From: Pigmentibacter ruber
GTDB taxonomy: Bacteria; Bdellovibrionota_B; Oligoflexia; Silvanigrellales; Silvanigrellaceae
Assembly (NCBI RefSeq): GCF_009792895.1
Contig: NZ_WSSC01000004.1
Coordinates: forward strand, 62,001 to 126,000
Direction: 5' to 3'
DNA: 64,000 bases
Under the pieces are notes generated by a model that saw only the letters and a list, made by a program, of their open reading frames with translations, was not told the DNA's origin and made no database searches. Of this stretch, positions 37,991 through 47,710 are shown piece after piece. The translations under genes were made by a program, and so were the position numbers. How positions within the stretch are numbered: the stretch's first letter is position 1; each line of letters starts with the position of its first letter.

Positions 37991-38940
37991 CCTATCCATT
38001 CAATATATATAATTCCAGGACGTCCATTTTGCCCATCTTCCCCTGGAAAACCATCCCCACTAGCCGATCCCATTACACGATCTCCTCCTTGATGAGGAGC
38101 TCTTTCTTTGCTGCCAATTCCACCTTTACCTCCAACACCAACATAAACAGTGAATTTTGTTCCAGGAGTAACATTTAAAGTATGTTCTTCGATAATACTG
38201 TGATAGCCATTCAAGCCGTCTCCTCCTTTGCCCCCAATTCCACCATGAAAATAACGCGATTGTCCGTTAGCAAAGTTAGGATACTCAAAATAGCTTCCGT
38301 GTCCTCCCCTCCCACCTCTTCCTCCAAATCCGCCTAAACAAACAGCATATTCAGTAAATTTTGAATTTATTTTCATGGTATTATCTATATTTTTTGTGTT
38401 TTCAGATGCTTTTGAAAATGTCAAAGGGCCAAAGATTGAACCTTCTCCTTCCTTGCCTAATGTACCAGAGATTTTTGCACTAACTGCTTGTGGATATCCA
38501 TTTGCCGTTTTTTCTGCTGAGTACCACCCACCAACTTCTTCGCGATATTTTCCTAATTGTCCCAATTGCCCAGGTTGTCCTGAGTGATGTCCATTTGCTC
38601 CTCCTCCTGCACTGGCATTTCCACCCCAAGAAGCACCAAACCAACTTCCCATGTAGTAAGAAGCACCTGCTCCACCTGCACCACCACCCCCTCCAGCATT
38701 TCCACCTGAACAACCAATTACTTTAACTGAAGTAACATGTTCTGGAACAATCCATTCACCTTGATAAGGAGAAAAGCTGCCATCGGAATTCATTTGTGCT
38801 GTAAAAAATTTTGAATTCTGGTTTGACAAAATATGAATTTCAGGTGGATTCACTTTTACTTTTTCTTCTTCTTTGTCTTTTTTACAAGAGTTTAACACAA
38901 TTAATAAGCAAAAAAGTGATATTTTTTTAAATTGATACAT
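37984..38940 (-). CDS. glycine-rich lipoprotein
   Basis: 318 residues. Signal peptide with lipobox VLNSC (Cys at about 19) followed by a lysine/glutamate stretch. Then a glycine-rich domain: GEWIVPEHVTSVKVIGCSGGNAGGGGG at about 60-90 resembles the Gly-rich domain of phage tail and adhesive proteins (strand plus polyglycine II helices), and glycine runs recur to the end (GGFGGRGGRGGHG, GGIGGKGGDG, GVGGKGGIG). Probably an outer-membrane-anchored surface or adhesive protein; function unknown. Preceded by GGGAG near the ATG. The C-terminus ends in IIYIEW as the closing beta strand. Confidence 0.78.
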   Translation of the reverse strand: MYQFKKISLFCLLIVLNSCKKDKEEEKVKVNPPEIHILSNQNSKFFTAQMNSDGSFSPYQGEWIVPEHVTSVKVIGCSGGNAGGGGGAGGAGASYYMGSWFGASWGGNASAGGGANGHHSGQPGQLGQLGKYREEVGGWYSAEKTANGYPQAVSAKISGTLGKEGEGSIFGPLTFSKASENTKNIDNTMKINSKFTEYAVCLGGFGGRGGRGGHGSYFEYPNFANGQSRYFHGGIGGKGGDGLNGYHSIIEEHTLNVTPGTKFTVYVGVGGKGGIGSKERAPHQGGDRVMGSASGDGFPGEDGQNGRPGIIYIEWIGK

Positions 38941-39194
38941 ATATGGCTCCCTTTAAATATTTTAATAGAAACGATGATGTTTAAACTTAAAAAAATTGGA
39001 ATTTCCTCAGACATAGCGCAGATAAATTTCAGAAAAATAAAAACTAATAGAAAACTAATTCAACTTTGCTTGACTCTTTGCTATTTAACAGAGTCAGTAT
39101 ATAAACAGCTTGGCCTGACGTGTCCGGGAAATATTGTTTTTTGCTTATATTTTCATCAACATTTAAGTCAGATTTTGCAGGAGTAATAGGTTAT

Positions 39195-40319
39195 ATGTCA
39201 AAATCAGAAGAAATCACCCAAATATTAAATGCCTCATATTCTATTCAATATCAAAATATTGAAGAATTAAAGACACTTATTCAAAATGAAAAATCTGTCT
39301 TTATCCAAATTGTTGGGCAAGAAGGAAAACGCAATCCAGATTTGGCAATTTTTTCTTCTGAAATTATTGAAGAGATTCGTATTCGCTTTTCAGGGAAACG
39401 TTCTCCATTGCAAGAATGGCTAAAGTCTTTGCGCAATATTCCTGCTGATGAAAGAAAAAATGCTGGAGCAATTATCAATGAACTTAAGCTTGAAATTGAA
39501 ACTAATTTAAAAACATTTCTGGAAAATTATCGTCTGTTAGCAGAAGCAAAAAAACTCGAATCTGAAACAGAAGATATTACCTTACCTTTCCCTAAATTAA
39601 ATTTAGGGACAAGACACCCCATTTCTGTTGTTATGCGCGAACTACTCGAACCTTTTCAAAGAATGGGATTTTCAGTCGTTGATGGTCCAGAAATAGACAC
39701 GAATTTTTATAATTTTGATGCTTTAAATGTTGTAAAAGATCATCCTGCACGAGAAATGCAAGATACTTTCTTTTTGGCAAGCGAATGGGTTCTAAGAACG
39801 CACACAAGTAATGTACAAAGTCACGCCATGATGGAAAGAAACCTACCTCTTAAAATCGTTTGCCCTGGCTGCGTTTATAGAAATGAATATGACATGACTC
39901 ATCTGCCTAGTTTCAGACAAATAGAATGTTTAGTGGTCGATAAAGGAATTCACTTAGGGCACTTAAAACATACAGTAAATGAAATGCTAAATGCAGCTTT
40001 TGGAAGACCTGTGCAATTGCGTTTTCGCTCTAGCTATTTCCCATTTACGGAACCTAGCGCAGAAGTAGATGTTCAATGCCAACAATGTCTAGGAAAAGGC
40101 TGTCGCAGTTGTAAATATGTAGGCTGGTCTGAAATAGGTGGATGCGGTTTAGTTAACAGAAAAGTCCTAGAAAGCTGTGGTATAGATTCCTCAATTTATA
40201 GCGGTTTTGCATTAGGATTTGGTATCGACAGAATGGCAAAAGATAGATTTGCAATAGCAGACCTGCGTTCCATGTTAGATGGAGATATTTCGTTTCTTAG
40301 CTCATTTACTTTATCATAA
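39195..40319 (+). CDS. pheS: phenylalanyl-tRNA synthetase alpha subunit
   Basis: 374 residues from the ATG at 39195 (AGGAG at 39178-39182, with a second AATAGG site). The longer reading from 39120 adds 25 residues without support. GTRHPISVVMRELLEPFQRMGFSVVDGPEID (motif 1 region), FRQIECLVVDK, FRSSYFPFTEPSAEVDV (motif 2) and GFGIDRMAKDRF (motif 3) define class II PheS. A CxxC-x-CxxC knuckle (CQQCLGKGCRSC) near residue 300 is present. Forms the a2b2 enzyme with PheT, encoded 23 bp downstream. Confidence 0.96.
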   Translation: MSKSEEITQILNASYSIQYQNIEELKTLIQNEKSVFIQIVGQEGKRNPDLAIFSSEIIEEIRIRFSGKRSPLQEWLKSLRNIPADERKNAGAIINELKLEIETNLKTFLENYRLLAEAKKLESETEDITLPFPKLNLGTRHPISVVMRELLEPFQRMGFSVVDGPEIDTNFYNFDALNVVKDHPAREMQDTFFLASEWVLRTHTSNVQSHAMMERNLPLKIVCPGCVYRNEYDMTHLPSFRQIECLVVDKGIHLGHLKHTVNEMLNAAFGRPVQLRFRSSYFPFTEPSAEVDVQCQQCLGKGCRSCKYVGWSEIGGCGLVNRKVLESCGIDSSIYSGFALGFGIDRMAKDRFAIADLRSMLDGDISFLSSFTLS

Positions 40320-40342
40320 TTCCCTCAAAGAAGGTAACAACA

Positions 40343-43177
40343 ATGCTCGCTAGTTTAAAATTTATAGAAAGATTTATTACTCTACCTAAAGTAAAACAAA
40401 ATTATAAAATTAATGGTAAAGAAATTGAAACTCAAACTTATGATCTTCCAAAAATAACTCCCTATTTAACAAAACAAGGCTTTGAGATAGATAGTATTAT
40501 TAAAAAAGGAGAAGGTCTAGAAACAGTTGTTGTAGGAAAAATTGAAAAAGCAGAACCTCACCCAAATGCAAATAAATTACAAATTTGTCAAGTAAATATT
40601 GGAGACAAAGAAAATAAACAAATTGTTTGTGGCGCAAAAAATGCAAGGGAAGGTTTATATGTTGCTGTAGCTCTTCCATCCACAATATTACCAAATAATT
40701 TAGAAATAAAAAGTTCTAAAATTCGTGAAGTTGAAAGTAATGGAATGTTATGCTCACGAGAAGAGCTCGGATTGCCAATTATAAAAGAAGTTGATGGCGA
40801 TGGTATTTGGGAAATTTCTGAGGATCAGCAAGGAGGAAAACCTCAAGATTATCTTAATAAATATTTAGGATTTCCTATTTTTGAAGTTTTAGAAATTTCA
40901 GATACTTTATTAGAAATTAGTGTTACTCCAAATAGACCAGACATGTTATTCCATGCTGGAGTTGCAAGAGAAATTGCGGCTGCCTTTGATAATTTAAATA
41001 TTCCTTATACAAAAAATACATTTGACAAATATTCTTTAAAAAGCCTAATTAAATCTGAAACAATAAAAAATGATGCTATAAAAAATACTGAATTAAAATG
41101 TGGTCAAATCAGTTTTTCTGCTGAAAATACTATTGACACTCCAGCATTTTTTATGCTTGTTGACTCCGTGCAAGTGAAGCCTAGCCCAGCATGGTTGAGA
41201 AATTTATTGGAAAATCTTGGGCAAAATTCTATTAATAATATAGTAGATATATCAAATTATCTATTATTGGGTTTTGGACAACCAAGTCATGCATTTGATT
41301 TAGAAAAGCTGCTTTCAAAAAATCAAAATGAAAAGAAAATTTATTTAAGACAAGCTCATGAAAATGAAAAATTCACTGGATTAGATGGCAAAGAAAGAAC
41401 TTTAGATCCTAGCGACCAAGTGATTAGTGATGTTGAAAGAATTCAAGGTTTACTTGGAGTACTTGGTGGTGAATTCTCTAAAGTAACAAAAGATACAAAA
41501 AAAATAGTGATTGAATTTGCCAATCCACATCCTGTTGCAGTAAGAAGATCATCAAGAAGACATGCAAGACAAACTGAAGCAAGTTTCATGTTTGAGAAAG
41601 GAATTGATGCTGCTGAAAGATTTTTTGCTGCCGCTGAATATTTTGCTTTAATGGAAAATTTACAAAATATTAAACCAGTTTATTGTGGAACTGTTCATTC
41701 TTATGATAAAACCAAAAAACCACAGATCAAAACTGAATTTCCTATAAACAAAATAAATTTTTTATCTACATCCCAGGAAAAAATTCTAGGAACAAATATT
41801 ATTTCATTTGAAAAACAATTAAAAATATTGGCTTCACTGGGGTTTGAACTTGAAAATATAACAAATACATCAGCTACAATTAGTGTACCTACATGGAGAA
41901 GTTTAGATATAGATGGTCAAGCAGATCTTGTAGAAGAATTTATTAGAATAGAGGGGATTGATTTAGTTCCCCCTGCTCCTATGATTACATTTACGAACGT
42001 TAATTACGATGATAAACAATTCAAATACTTTGAAAAAATAAGCTCGCGTTGTGCTTCACTTGGTTATAATGAAGTAATCAGCTTGCATTTTATGCGTTCG
42101 GATGAATATAAAAAATTAAAACTAGAATCAATTAATGCATTAGGTGAGCCTGTTGCTCTTTTAAATCCTATTATAGGTGATGAGCCTTTCTTGCACACAA
42201 CTCTTATTCCAGATTTACTAAGAAAAGTTGCAAAAAATTTAAGTTATGGCAATAATAGTGGACAATTATTTCACATCTGCAGAACATATCAAAATCGTGA
42301 TATAGAAGGAAATAGAATATTTGAAAATAATAATTTAGATCAATCCATAGCTACAGAATTAAAGAATGCAAATATTTCTCTAAGTGAATATCATTTTGCA
42401 CAAGGATTTTCTTATACAAAAGAAAAAACTCAAAAAGGAAGACCAGTAGAAACTCCAAGATTAGCTGGTGTAGTATTTGGAAATAAAGTTGAAAAAAATT
42501 GGCAAAATACTTCTGCTATAAAATGGTCATTACATGATATTTTAGCACATGTATCATCTCTATTAAATTGTATGGATTGCGAACCTTTTATCTTTAAAAT
42601 TATTGATGACAAAAACAAAGAATCTGAAGATTTAAAATTTCACCCGTTCGCCGCAGCTTTGCATCCTGGTAGAAGAGTTGGAATATTTTTAAAGTCACAA
42701 CAAAGTAATGAATTTATTTCTGTTGGTTGGTGTGGAGAACTCCACCCTCAAACAATGCGCAACTATGAAATAGATGTTCCATGTCTTGCATTTGAAATAA
42801 ATGTTTCTTTATTAATAAAACAATTAAATACCCCAAAAAGTTTTATTAAACATGCTATATTAACTCAAAAATTTCCTACTATTTCCAGAGATTTTGCGTT
42901 TTTAATAAGTGAAAGCATAACTGCAAAAGAAATTCAGGATAAAGTTAAAAGTTCATTAGAAAATCTTCTTGCAAAAGAAACACCTGCAATATTTCAAGAA
43001 TTAAATATTTTTGACATTTATAGAGGTAAAGGAGTCCCAGAAGATAAAAAATCCATCGCATTTAATATTCTTCTAATTCCAACAGAAAGAACTTTCACAG
43101 ATAAGGATATTCAAAAAATATCAAATACTGTTATCCAAGTACTCAGTAAAGAATTTAATGCTGAGCTAAGAGGATAA
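40343..43177 (+). CDS. pheT: phenylalanyl-tRNA synthetase beta subunit
   Basis: 944 residues, about 150 longer than the usual 795. Order: N-terminal B1 part with VVVGKIEKAEPHPNANKLQICQVN (tRNA-binding OB fold), the B3/B4 domain (VDISNYLLLGFGQPSHAFD), B5 (VPTWRSLDIDGQADLVEEFIRIEGID), the catalytic-like core and the C-terminal anticodon-binding FDX-ACB domain from about 850 (FPTISRDFAFLI, FDIYRGKGVP). Extra length is spread over several loops, including about 20 residues near 20-40 and about 55 near 660-715. Needed for phenylalanine charging of tRNA. Confidence 0.95.
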   Translation: MLASLKFIERFITLPKVKQNYKINGKEIETQTYDLPKITPYLTKQGFEIDSIIKKGEGLETVVVGKIEKAEPHPNANKLQICQVNIGDKENKQIVCGAKNAREGLYVAVALPSTILPNNLEIKSSKIREVESNGMLCSREELGLPIIKEVDGDGIWEISEDQQGGKPQDYLNKYLGFPIFEVLEISDTLLEISVTPNRPDMLFHAGVAREIAAAFDNLNIPYTKNTFDKYSLKSLIKSETIKNDAIKNTELKCGQISFSAENTIDTPAFFMLVDSVQVKPSPAWLRNLLENLGQNSINNIVDISNYLLLGFGQPSHAFDLEKLLSKNQNEKKIYLRQAHENEKFTGLDGKERTLDPSDQVISDVERIQGLLGVLGGEFSKVTKDTKKIVIEFANPHPVAVRRSSRRHARQTEASFMFEKGIDAAERFFAAAEYFALMENLQNIKPVYCGTVHSYDKTKKPQIKTEFPINKINFLSTSQEKILGTNIISFEKQLKILASLGFELENITNTSATISVPTWRSLDIDGQADLVEEFIRIEGIDLVPPAPMITFTNVNYDDKQFKYFEKISSRCASLGYNEVISLHFMRSDEYKKLKLESINALGEPVALLNPIIGDEPFLHTTLIPDLLRKVAKNLSYGNNSGQLFHICRTYQNRDIEGNRIFENNNLDQSIATELKNANISLSEYHFAQGFSYTKEKTQKGRPVETPRLAGVVFGNKVEKNWQNTSAIKWSLHDILAHVSSLLNCMDCEPFIFKIIDDKNKESEDLKFHPFAAALHPGRRVGIFLKSQQSNEFISVGWCGELHPQTMRNYEIDVPCLAFEINVSLLIKQLNTPKSFIKHAILTQKFPTISRDFAFLISESITAKEIQDKVKSSLENLLAKETPAIFQELNIFDIYRGKGVPEDKKSIAFNILLIPTERTFTDKDIQKISNTVIQVLSKEFNAELRG

Positions 43178-43205
43178 TTTTTTTCATTCCTTTTCAGTCT
43201 AAATT

Positions 43206-43235
43206 TTGGCTAGTTTCTTTTTTTAAGAATATACT
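43206..43235 (+). promoter_or_regulatory. promoter candidate for the ArnT-like gene
   Basis: -35 TTGGCT (43206-43211), 18-bp spacer, -10 TATACT (43230-43235); transcription would start about 30 bases before the TTG start at 43275. Lies in the 97-bp gap after pheT. Confidence 0.5.
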
Positions 43236-43274
43236 GTAAAGTAATACGGATAATATTAAAAAAGAGAAACACAA

Positions 43275-44879
43275 TTGACCAAAAGTAAAATAATATTAAT
43301 GAAAAAATATTTAAAAGAAAACTTCCATTACATCAATATTTTTTCCCTACTATGCATATTTTTTATTTTCCATTTTACCTGGAGTAAATATATTCCTATT
43401 GCGGATATTGAAGCATATTATTGGGATTGGTCAAGGGATTTATCTTTAGGATATTACGATCATCCTGGAGCAGTCGCTTGGTTTTGTAAGCTTGGAACAT
43501 ATATAACAAATAACAGCAGTAATTTAAGATTTTTTGTACCAATTTTTAACTTTCTAACATGTATTTTTTTAATTTTATCTTACACACAAATTTGTAAAAT
43601 TTTAGAAAAAGAAGTTTCTATCAAAAAAATTTATTTCTTAATTTTAATTTTTAATACTATACCGGTTTTTAGTTTTCAGAGCTTTATATTAATGCCTGAT
43701 TTCTGTCTCCTGCTATTTCTTTCAGCTTACTTATATTTATTACTAAAAATAATTTATTATATGAATATAAAAAATAAATTTTCCTATTATATATGTTTTC
43801 TTTTAGGAATATCTGCAGGCATGGGAGCCAATTCTAAATATCACATGCTTCCTATCATCTTTGCAAATTTAATCACTATTTATTATTTTAAATTTCTAAA
43901 AAATAAATTTTATATTTTTATTTTTTTCTTTTTATTATCTTTTATAATAACATTTCTTCCAACCCTAATATGGAATTTTAATCACGGAATGGTATCTTTT
44001 ATCTTTCAATTAAATCATGGTTTTGGGAGTAAAGAATATTCATTTTGGAATCCATTTCTATTTGTCATAGAGTCTTCACTTTATATTACCCCAATCATTT
44101 TTTACTATTTTATAAGAAAAACAATGATTATTAGGAGGCCGTTAGAAACTATAACTTTAGAATTTAAGATAAAATGCCTTTTAACTATGCCAATTTGTTT
44201 TTTACTTATTGTCTTTTTATTTGCTGCATTTTTTGATAAAATTCCACCTTATTGGCTTTCACCAGTATTCATTATAATTATACCTTTGTATATTTTTGAT
44301 CTTGAAAAAATTAATATTTTCGAAAAAAATGTTTTAATTTTATCTATTATAGTATCAATAATTATTCCAACATTTTTAAGTTCAAGAGAAATAAGAAATT
44401 ATTTTATTGCTATTACAAATGGAAAAATTGGCTATAAACTGTTTTTTTGGGATATTTTAGCAAATGAAAAAATTGAACGTATTGCTAATTTAAAAATTCC
44501 ATCTTCCGTAAATTTTGAAAAAATAAAAGAATCTGGTTGCAAAAAAGATGAAACAATAATTGCTACATTAAACTGGACATGGGCTGCACAACTTGCTTTT
44601 CATTTATCTAACAAACCATATGTATATAATTTAGATTATAAAATTAAAAGTTTTTATAACTTTAGAGATGACATAGAAAATTTAAATAACTGTAAAATTT
44701 TGTTAATTTCAAGTAATACTAAAACCGAAGATTTTTTATACCAAATTAGGAATATTGATTTTTTAAAAGTAATAGAGATAAAAGAATTTTCAACTAAAGA
44801 AGAATTTCATAATTTAAATATAGTAAGAGGAATATATTCTTTACCCAAAGAAAAAATGGAAGTCATAGATAACTTTTAA
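43275..44879 (+). CDS. GT39/ArnT-like membrane glycosyltransferase
   Basis: 534 residues with about 10-11 membrane helices. IADIEAYYWDWSRDLSLGYYDHPGAVAW just after the first helix is the PMT_2/ArnT signature with the acidic catalytic residue. Such enzymes transfer a sugar from undecaprenyl phosphate to lipid A or a protein on the periplasmic face. TTG start at 43275, supported by AAGAG 9 bases upstream; an internal ATG at 43299 lacks a ribosome site. The C-terminal 130 residues are soluble. Convergent with the S9 peptidase gene; stops overlap by 4 bases. Confidence 0.82.
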   Translation: MTKSKIILMKKYLKENFHYINIFSLLCIFFIFHFTWSKYIPIADIEAYYWDWSRDLSLGYYDHPGAVAWFCKLGTYITNNSSNLRFFVPIFNFLTCIFLILSYTQICKILEKEVSIKKIYFLILIFNTIPVFSFQSFILMPDFCLLLFLSAYLYLLLKIIYYMNIKNKFSYYICFLLGISAGMGANSKYHMLPIIFANLITIYYFKFLKNKFYIFIFFFLLSFIITFLPTLIWNFNHGMVSFIFQLNHGFGSKEYSFWNPFLFVIESSLYITPIIFYYFIRKTMIIRRPLETITLEFKIKCLLTMPICFLLIVFLFAAFFDKIPPYWLSPVFIIIIPLYIFDLEKINIFEKNVLILSIIVSIIIPTFLSSREIRNYFIAITNGKIGYKLFFWDILANEKIERIANLKIPSSVNFEKIKESGCKKDETIIATLNWTWAAQLAFHLSNKPYVYNLDYKIKSFYNFRDDIENLNNCKILLISSNTKTEDFLYQIRNIDFLKVIEIKEFSTKEEFHNLNIVRGIYSLPKEKMEVIDNF

Positions 44880-46774
44880 TCTCTTAAATACTTTTGAAAA
44901 AATTTTAATTCTTTTTCCAAAACTTCAACTATACTTTCAGCCTTTTTAAATCCATGACCTTCACCAGAAAATATATAAACTTCATGATAGATATTATTAT
45001 TTTTTAATGCAGCTGCTATTTTTTCAGTTTGACTAACATTTACAACGGGGTCTTTATCGCCATGAAAGAAAATAATTGGCGTTTTAATTTCATCTGCAGA
45101 ATTGATTGGTGAACGATTAAAATACAATTCTCTATTACTTAAAACTGAACCACCTATTAAACCTTGATCGTAATATGCTTCAAATTTATGAATATGTTCT
45201 GTCATTGCAATTAAATCAGCAATTCCATATGTACAAGAAGCACAAACAAATTTATTATTTTTAACTAAAGCAGATAGTAATGTAAATCCACCTGACGAAC
45301 TTCCTGCAAGAATTACTTTATCTTTATCTATTAAGTTTTTCTCAACTAAATAAGTAACAGCATCTATACAATCTTCAACATCTTTAATTCCCCAATGTCC
45401 TTTTAATTCTTCTCGATAAGATCTTCCAAAACCAGTGCTACCTCGATAATTTACTTCTAAATAAGCAAATCCTCTACTAGTATAGTATTGAATTTTTGGA
45501 TTCATTAAACAATCAACATTTGCTGTTGGGCCTCCATGAATTTTAACAATTAATGGAGGGAGTTTATTTTCTTCATTCAAGTGATCTGGATTAAATGGGG
45601 GATAATAAAAAGCGAATACTGATTTACCATCTCTTGATTTAAACTCAATTTCCTTTGGTTTTGAAACATATTTTGAAGGAAAAGAATCATCTAAAGATTT
45701 TTTTAATATTTTAAAGTTGAAGGGTTCATTCCTACTAGCAGAAACCACAGCCAAGGCTAATAAACTGTTTCCTGCAAACATTACAATTTGATTTTTATCT
45801 GCTGCAATATTGTAAATTGTTGATAAATGATTATTAATTTCAATAAATCCATTATTTTTTAAATAAATCTTTCCAGTTTTCCATATCCCTTTTTCACAAA
45901 AAGTAACTAGCAAGATATCTTCTTGTAAAAAGCAAAAAGTTCTAGTTCCAGAGATCCACATTGGTCTACCAAAATCACAATTTTTTTCTAATATAATTTG
46001 GAAAGAGTTATTGACTATTTTATATATATTCCAATAATTATTTCCATCAAAAGCTACATAAAGTTCATTTTTTGGACTCCATGTTGGCTGATAACATGCA
46101 CCTTTTCTAGAGGCAAAAATTTTTCTAATATTTTCAATTTTATTTTCAGCATTAATATCAGCTACAAATAATTCATTTTCATCCCAAGGCATATTTGGAT
46201 GATTCCATTGCAACCAACAAAGCATTTTTCCATCAGGACTAACCGAAGGATTGCTATAAAAGTCACTGCCAGTAAATAAAACTTCAGTTTCTTTACTTTC
46301 TAGGTTTATTCTTACAATTTCTGTTGGAGGAAATTGCTCTTTAGTAGAATCATTCTTTCTTAAACAATAGAGAAAATTTTTATTACTATCTAAAGAAAAG
46401 TCAGCATATCTTCCAGCGAATGGTAAAGTAACTGAACTGATTTCTTCTGTAATCAAATTTTTCCGATAAACAATACCATCTTTACTATTTGCGAAAAACA
46501 GCTGCTTGTCTTTTACAAAAAAAGCCCCTCCTCCATACCCATGCACCATAGTTCCTACTGAAAATTCAGATGGCGTTTCATCACAAAGAGAACCGCCTGG
46601 CTGAGCTGAAACAATTACATTCCGTCCCATTTCATCGGGGCGAGATTCACCCCAATACACAACACCGTTATCAATAAACAAATCAGTAAATGATACTGAT
46701 TTACTAGCTAAATCCTTAGCTTGAAAAGGTGAATCCCAAAATCCATAGTCATTTTTATTGAAGCTTTCTTTCAT
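44876..46774 (-). CDS. S9 family (prolyl oligopeptidase-type) peptidase
   Basis: 632 residues from the ATG at 46774, which has AGG upstream; a TTG at 46828 would add a hydrophobic leader without clear support. The N-terminal two thirds form a beta-propeller (repeated WSP/SPDGK-like turns, e.g. SVSPDGKMLCWLQW). The C-terminal alpha/beta hydrolase has the nucleophile GSSSGG, acid in HGDKDPVV and His in SGEGHGF. KIHGGPTANVDC and NYRGSTGFG are oxyanion/fold motifs of dipeptidyl aminopeptidase/acylaminoacyl peptidase. Likely cytoplasmic peptide degradation. No signal peptide in the chosen reading. Confidence 0.9.
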   Translation of the reverse strand: MKESFNKNDYGFWDSPFQAKDLASKSVSFTDLFIDNGVVYWGESRPDEMGRNVIVSAQPGGSLCDETPSEFSVGTMVHGYGGGAFFVKDKQLFFANSKDGIVYRKNLITEEISSVTLPFAGRYADFSLDSNKNFLYCLRKNDSTKEQFPPTEIVRINLESKETEVLFTGSDFYSNPSVSPDGKMLCWLQWNHPNMPWDENELFVADINAENKIENIRKIFASRKGACYQPTWSPKNELYVAFDGNNYWNIYKIVNNSFQIILEKNCDFGRPMWISGTRTFCFLQEDILLVTFCEKGIWKTGKIYLKNNGFIEINNHLSTIYNIAADKNQIVMFAGNSLLALAVVSASRNEPFNFKILKKSLDDSFPSKYVSKPKEIEFKSRDGKSVFAFYYPPFNPDHLNEENKLPPLIVKIHGGPTANVDCLMNPKIQYYTSRGFAYLEVNYRGSTGFGRSYREELKGHWGIKDVEDCIDAVTYLVEKNLIDKDKVILAGSSSGGFTLLSALVKNNKFVCASCTYGIADLIAMTEHIHKFEAYYDQGLIGGSVLSNRELYFNRSPINSADEIKTPIIFFHGDKDPVVNVSQTEKIAAALKNNNIYHEVYIFSGEGHGFKKAESIVEVLEKELKFFQKYLRD

Positions 46775-46886
46775 TTTAAAAACCTGTATCTGAAAAATAA
46801 AATATGTCATGATATAAAAAGAATTCAAAATCTATTAACATAGAGTGAACGTCTCTTCTCTCTGTTATAGTTTTAAAGGAAATTGT

Positions 46887-47609
46887 GTGAAAAACAAAAT
46901 AATTTTAATATGTATTATTATTTTAGCATTTTTAATTGCAAAATATCTTAATATATCAACAAATAACCAGGAAGAAATAAATGCATTTAGTTATTTTAAG
47001 GAGCAAATAGATACTTTAAGAGTCCTGTATCTACAAAATAAAATTATATTCATAATATTTTTATCTATTATTTTTTATTTATTAAATATTGCATTTATTC
47101 CATTTATTGGTCCATTTTTTGTTCTATTAGCAGGTGCTTTACTAGGGCCTATATTCACAACAATATTATTTTCATTTTTAGTTTCTATTTCCTATACTTC
47201 ATCTTTTTTAATAGTTAGAACTATTTTTATTAAGATTCATTTACTTAAAAAGTTTAACAAAAAATTTGAATATATAGTCAAAGGATTTGAAAAAGATGGT
47301 TGGGTTTATCTACTTTCAGTTAGACTAGCAGCAGTAATTCCAGCAATAGCAATAAATATTGGGATGGGTCTCACTAGAATTCCTACAAAACACTTTTATC
47401 TCGCTACTCAAGTAGGGACATTGCCTATTATAGCAGTATACGCATATGCAGGAAGCCAAATTCAACAATTTAAAAGTTTTAACGATCTTGTTTCGCAAGA
47501 CTTTCTCCTTATTATGGTACTCATTGCTATATCTCCAATTGTTTTAAAACTCATAAGTGAATCAATTTTAAAAAAACGTTCTTCCTCAAAAAAAAAGATT
47601 GACAAGTAA
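46887..47609 (+). CDS. VTT-domain (TVP38/TMEM64, DedA-like) membrane protein
   Basis: 240 residues from the GTG at 46887: AAGGA sits 6 bases before it, which decides against the longer GTG at 46845. About six membrane segments. FIGPFFVLLAGALLGPIFTTILFSFLVS and VRLAAVIPAIAINIGMGLTRIPTKHFYLAT are the VTT motif pair; members scramble or transport lipids such as undecaprenyl phosphate. Ends in a lysine/serine tail. Immediately upstream of the carAB-argF operon but probably separate. Confidence 0.8.
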   Translation: MKNKIILICIIILAFLIAKYLNISTNNQEEINAFSYFKEQIDTLRVLYLQNKIIFIIFLSIIFYLLNIAFIPFIGPFFVLLAGALLGPIFTTILFSFLVSISYTSSFLIVRTIFIKIHLLKKFNKKFEYIVKGFEKDGWVYLLSVRLAAVIPAIAINIGMGLTRIPTKHFYLATQVGTLPIIAVYAYAGSQIQQFKSFNDLVSQDFLLIMVLIAISPIVLKLISESILKKRSSSKKKIDK

Positions 47610-47631
47610 CAATTTTAAGTGCAATTATAAT
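47599..47631 (+). promoter_or_regulatory. promoter candidate for carA-carB-argF
   Basis: A consensus -35 TTGACA (47599-47604) overlaps the end of the VTT gene, and a consensus -10 TATAAT lies at 47626-47631. Spacing is 21 bp, longer than usual, so activator help or a different -35 may be involved. Transcription would begin near 47638, just before the hairpin at 47641. Confidence 0.35.
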
Positions 47632-47640
47632 CCAATTTTT

Positions 47641-47669
47641 GGCTAAATGCTGAGGCCTCGCTTTTAGCC
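47641..47669 (+). promoter_or_regulatory. carA leader hairpin with inner GAGGCCTC palindrome
   Basis: GGCTAAA (47641-47647) pairs with TTTAGCC (47663-47669); inside the loop is the 8-bp palindrome GAGGCCTC (47652-47659). In this AT-rich genome such a GC-rich nested dyad is conspicuous. It lies 42 bp before the carA ATG, in the predicted 5' leader. It has no T-run, so it could be an operator, an mRNA-stabilising stem or the end hairpin of the VTT gene. Confidence 0.55.
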
Positions 47670-47710
47670 GTCAATATTATTCCTGAATTTATTTTTATTG
47701 GAGAATATTT

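Noticed and set aside
38480-38726. overlapping frames rich in Trp/Arg or His/Leu opposite and within the glycine-rich gene
   Set aside because: They mirror the GGN codon repeats of the real gene and have no independent support.
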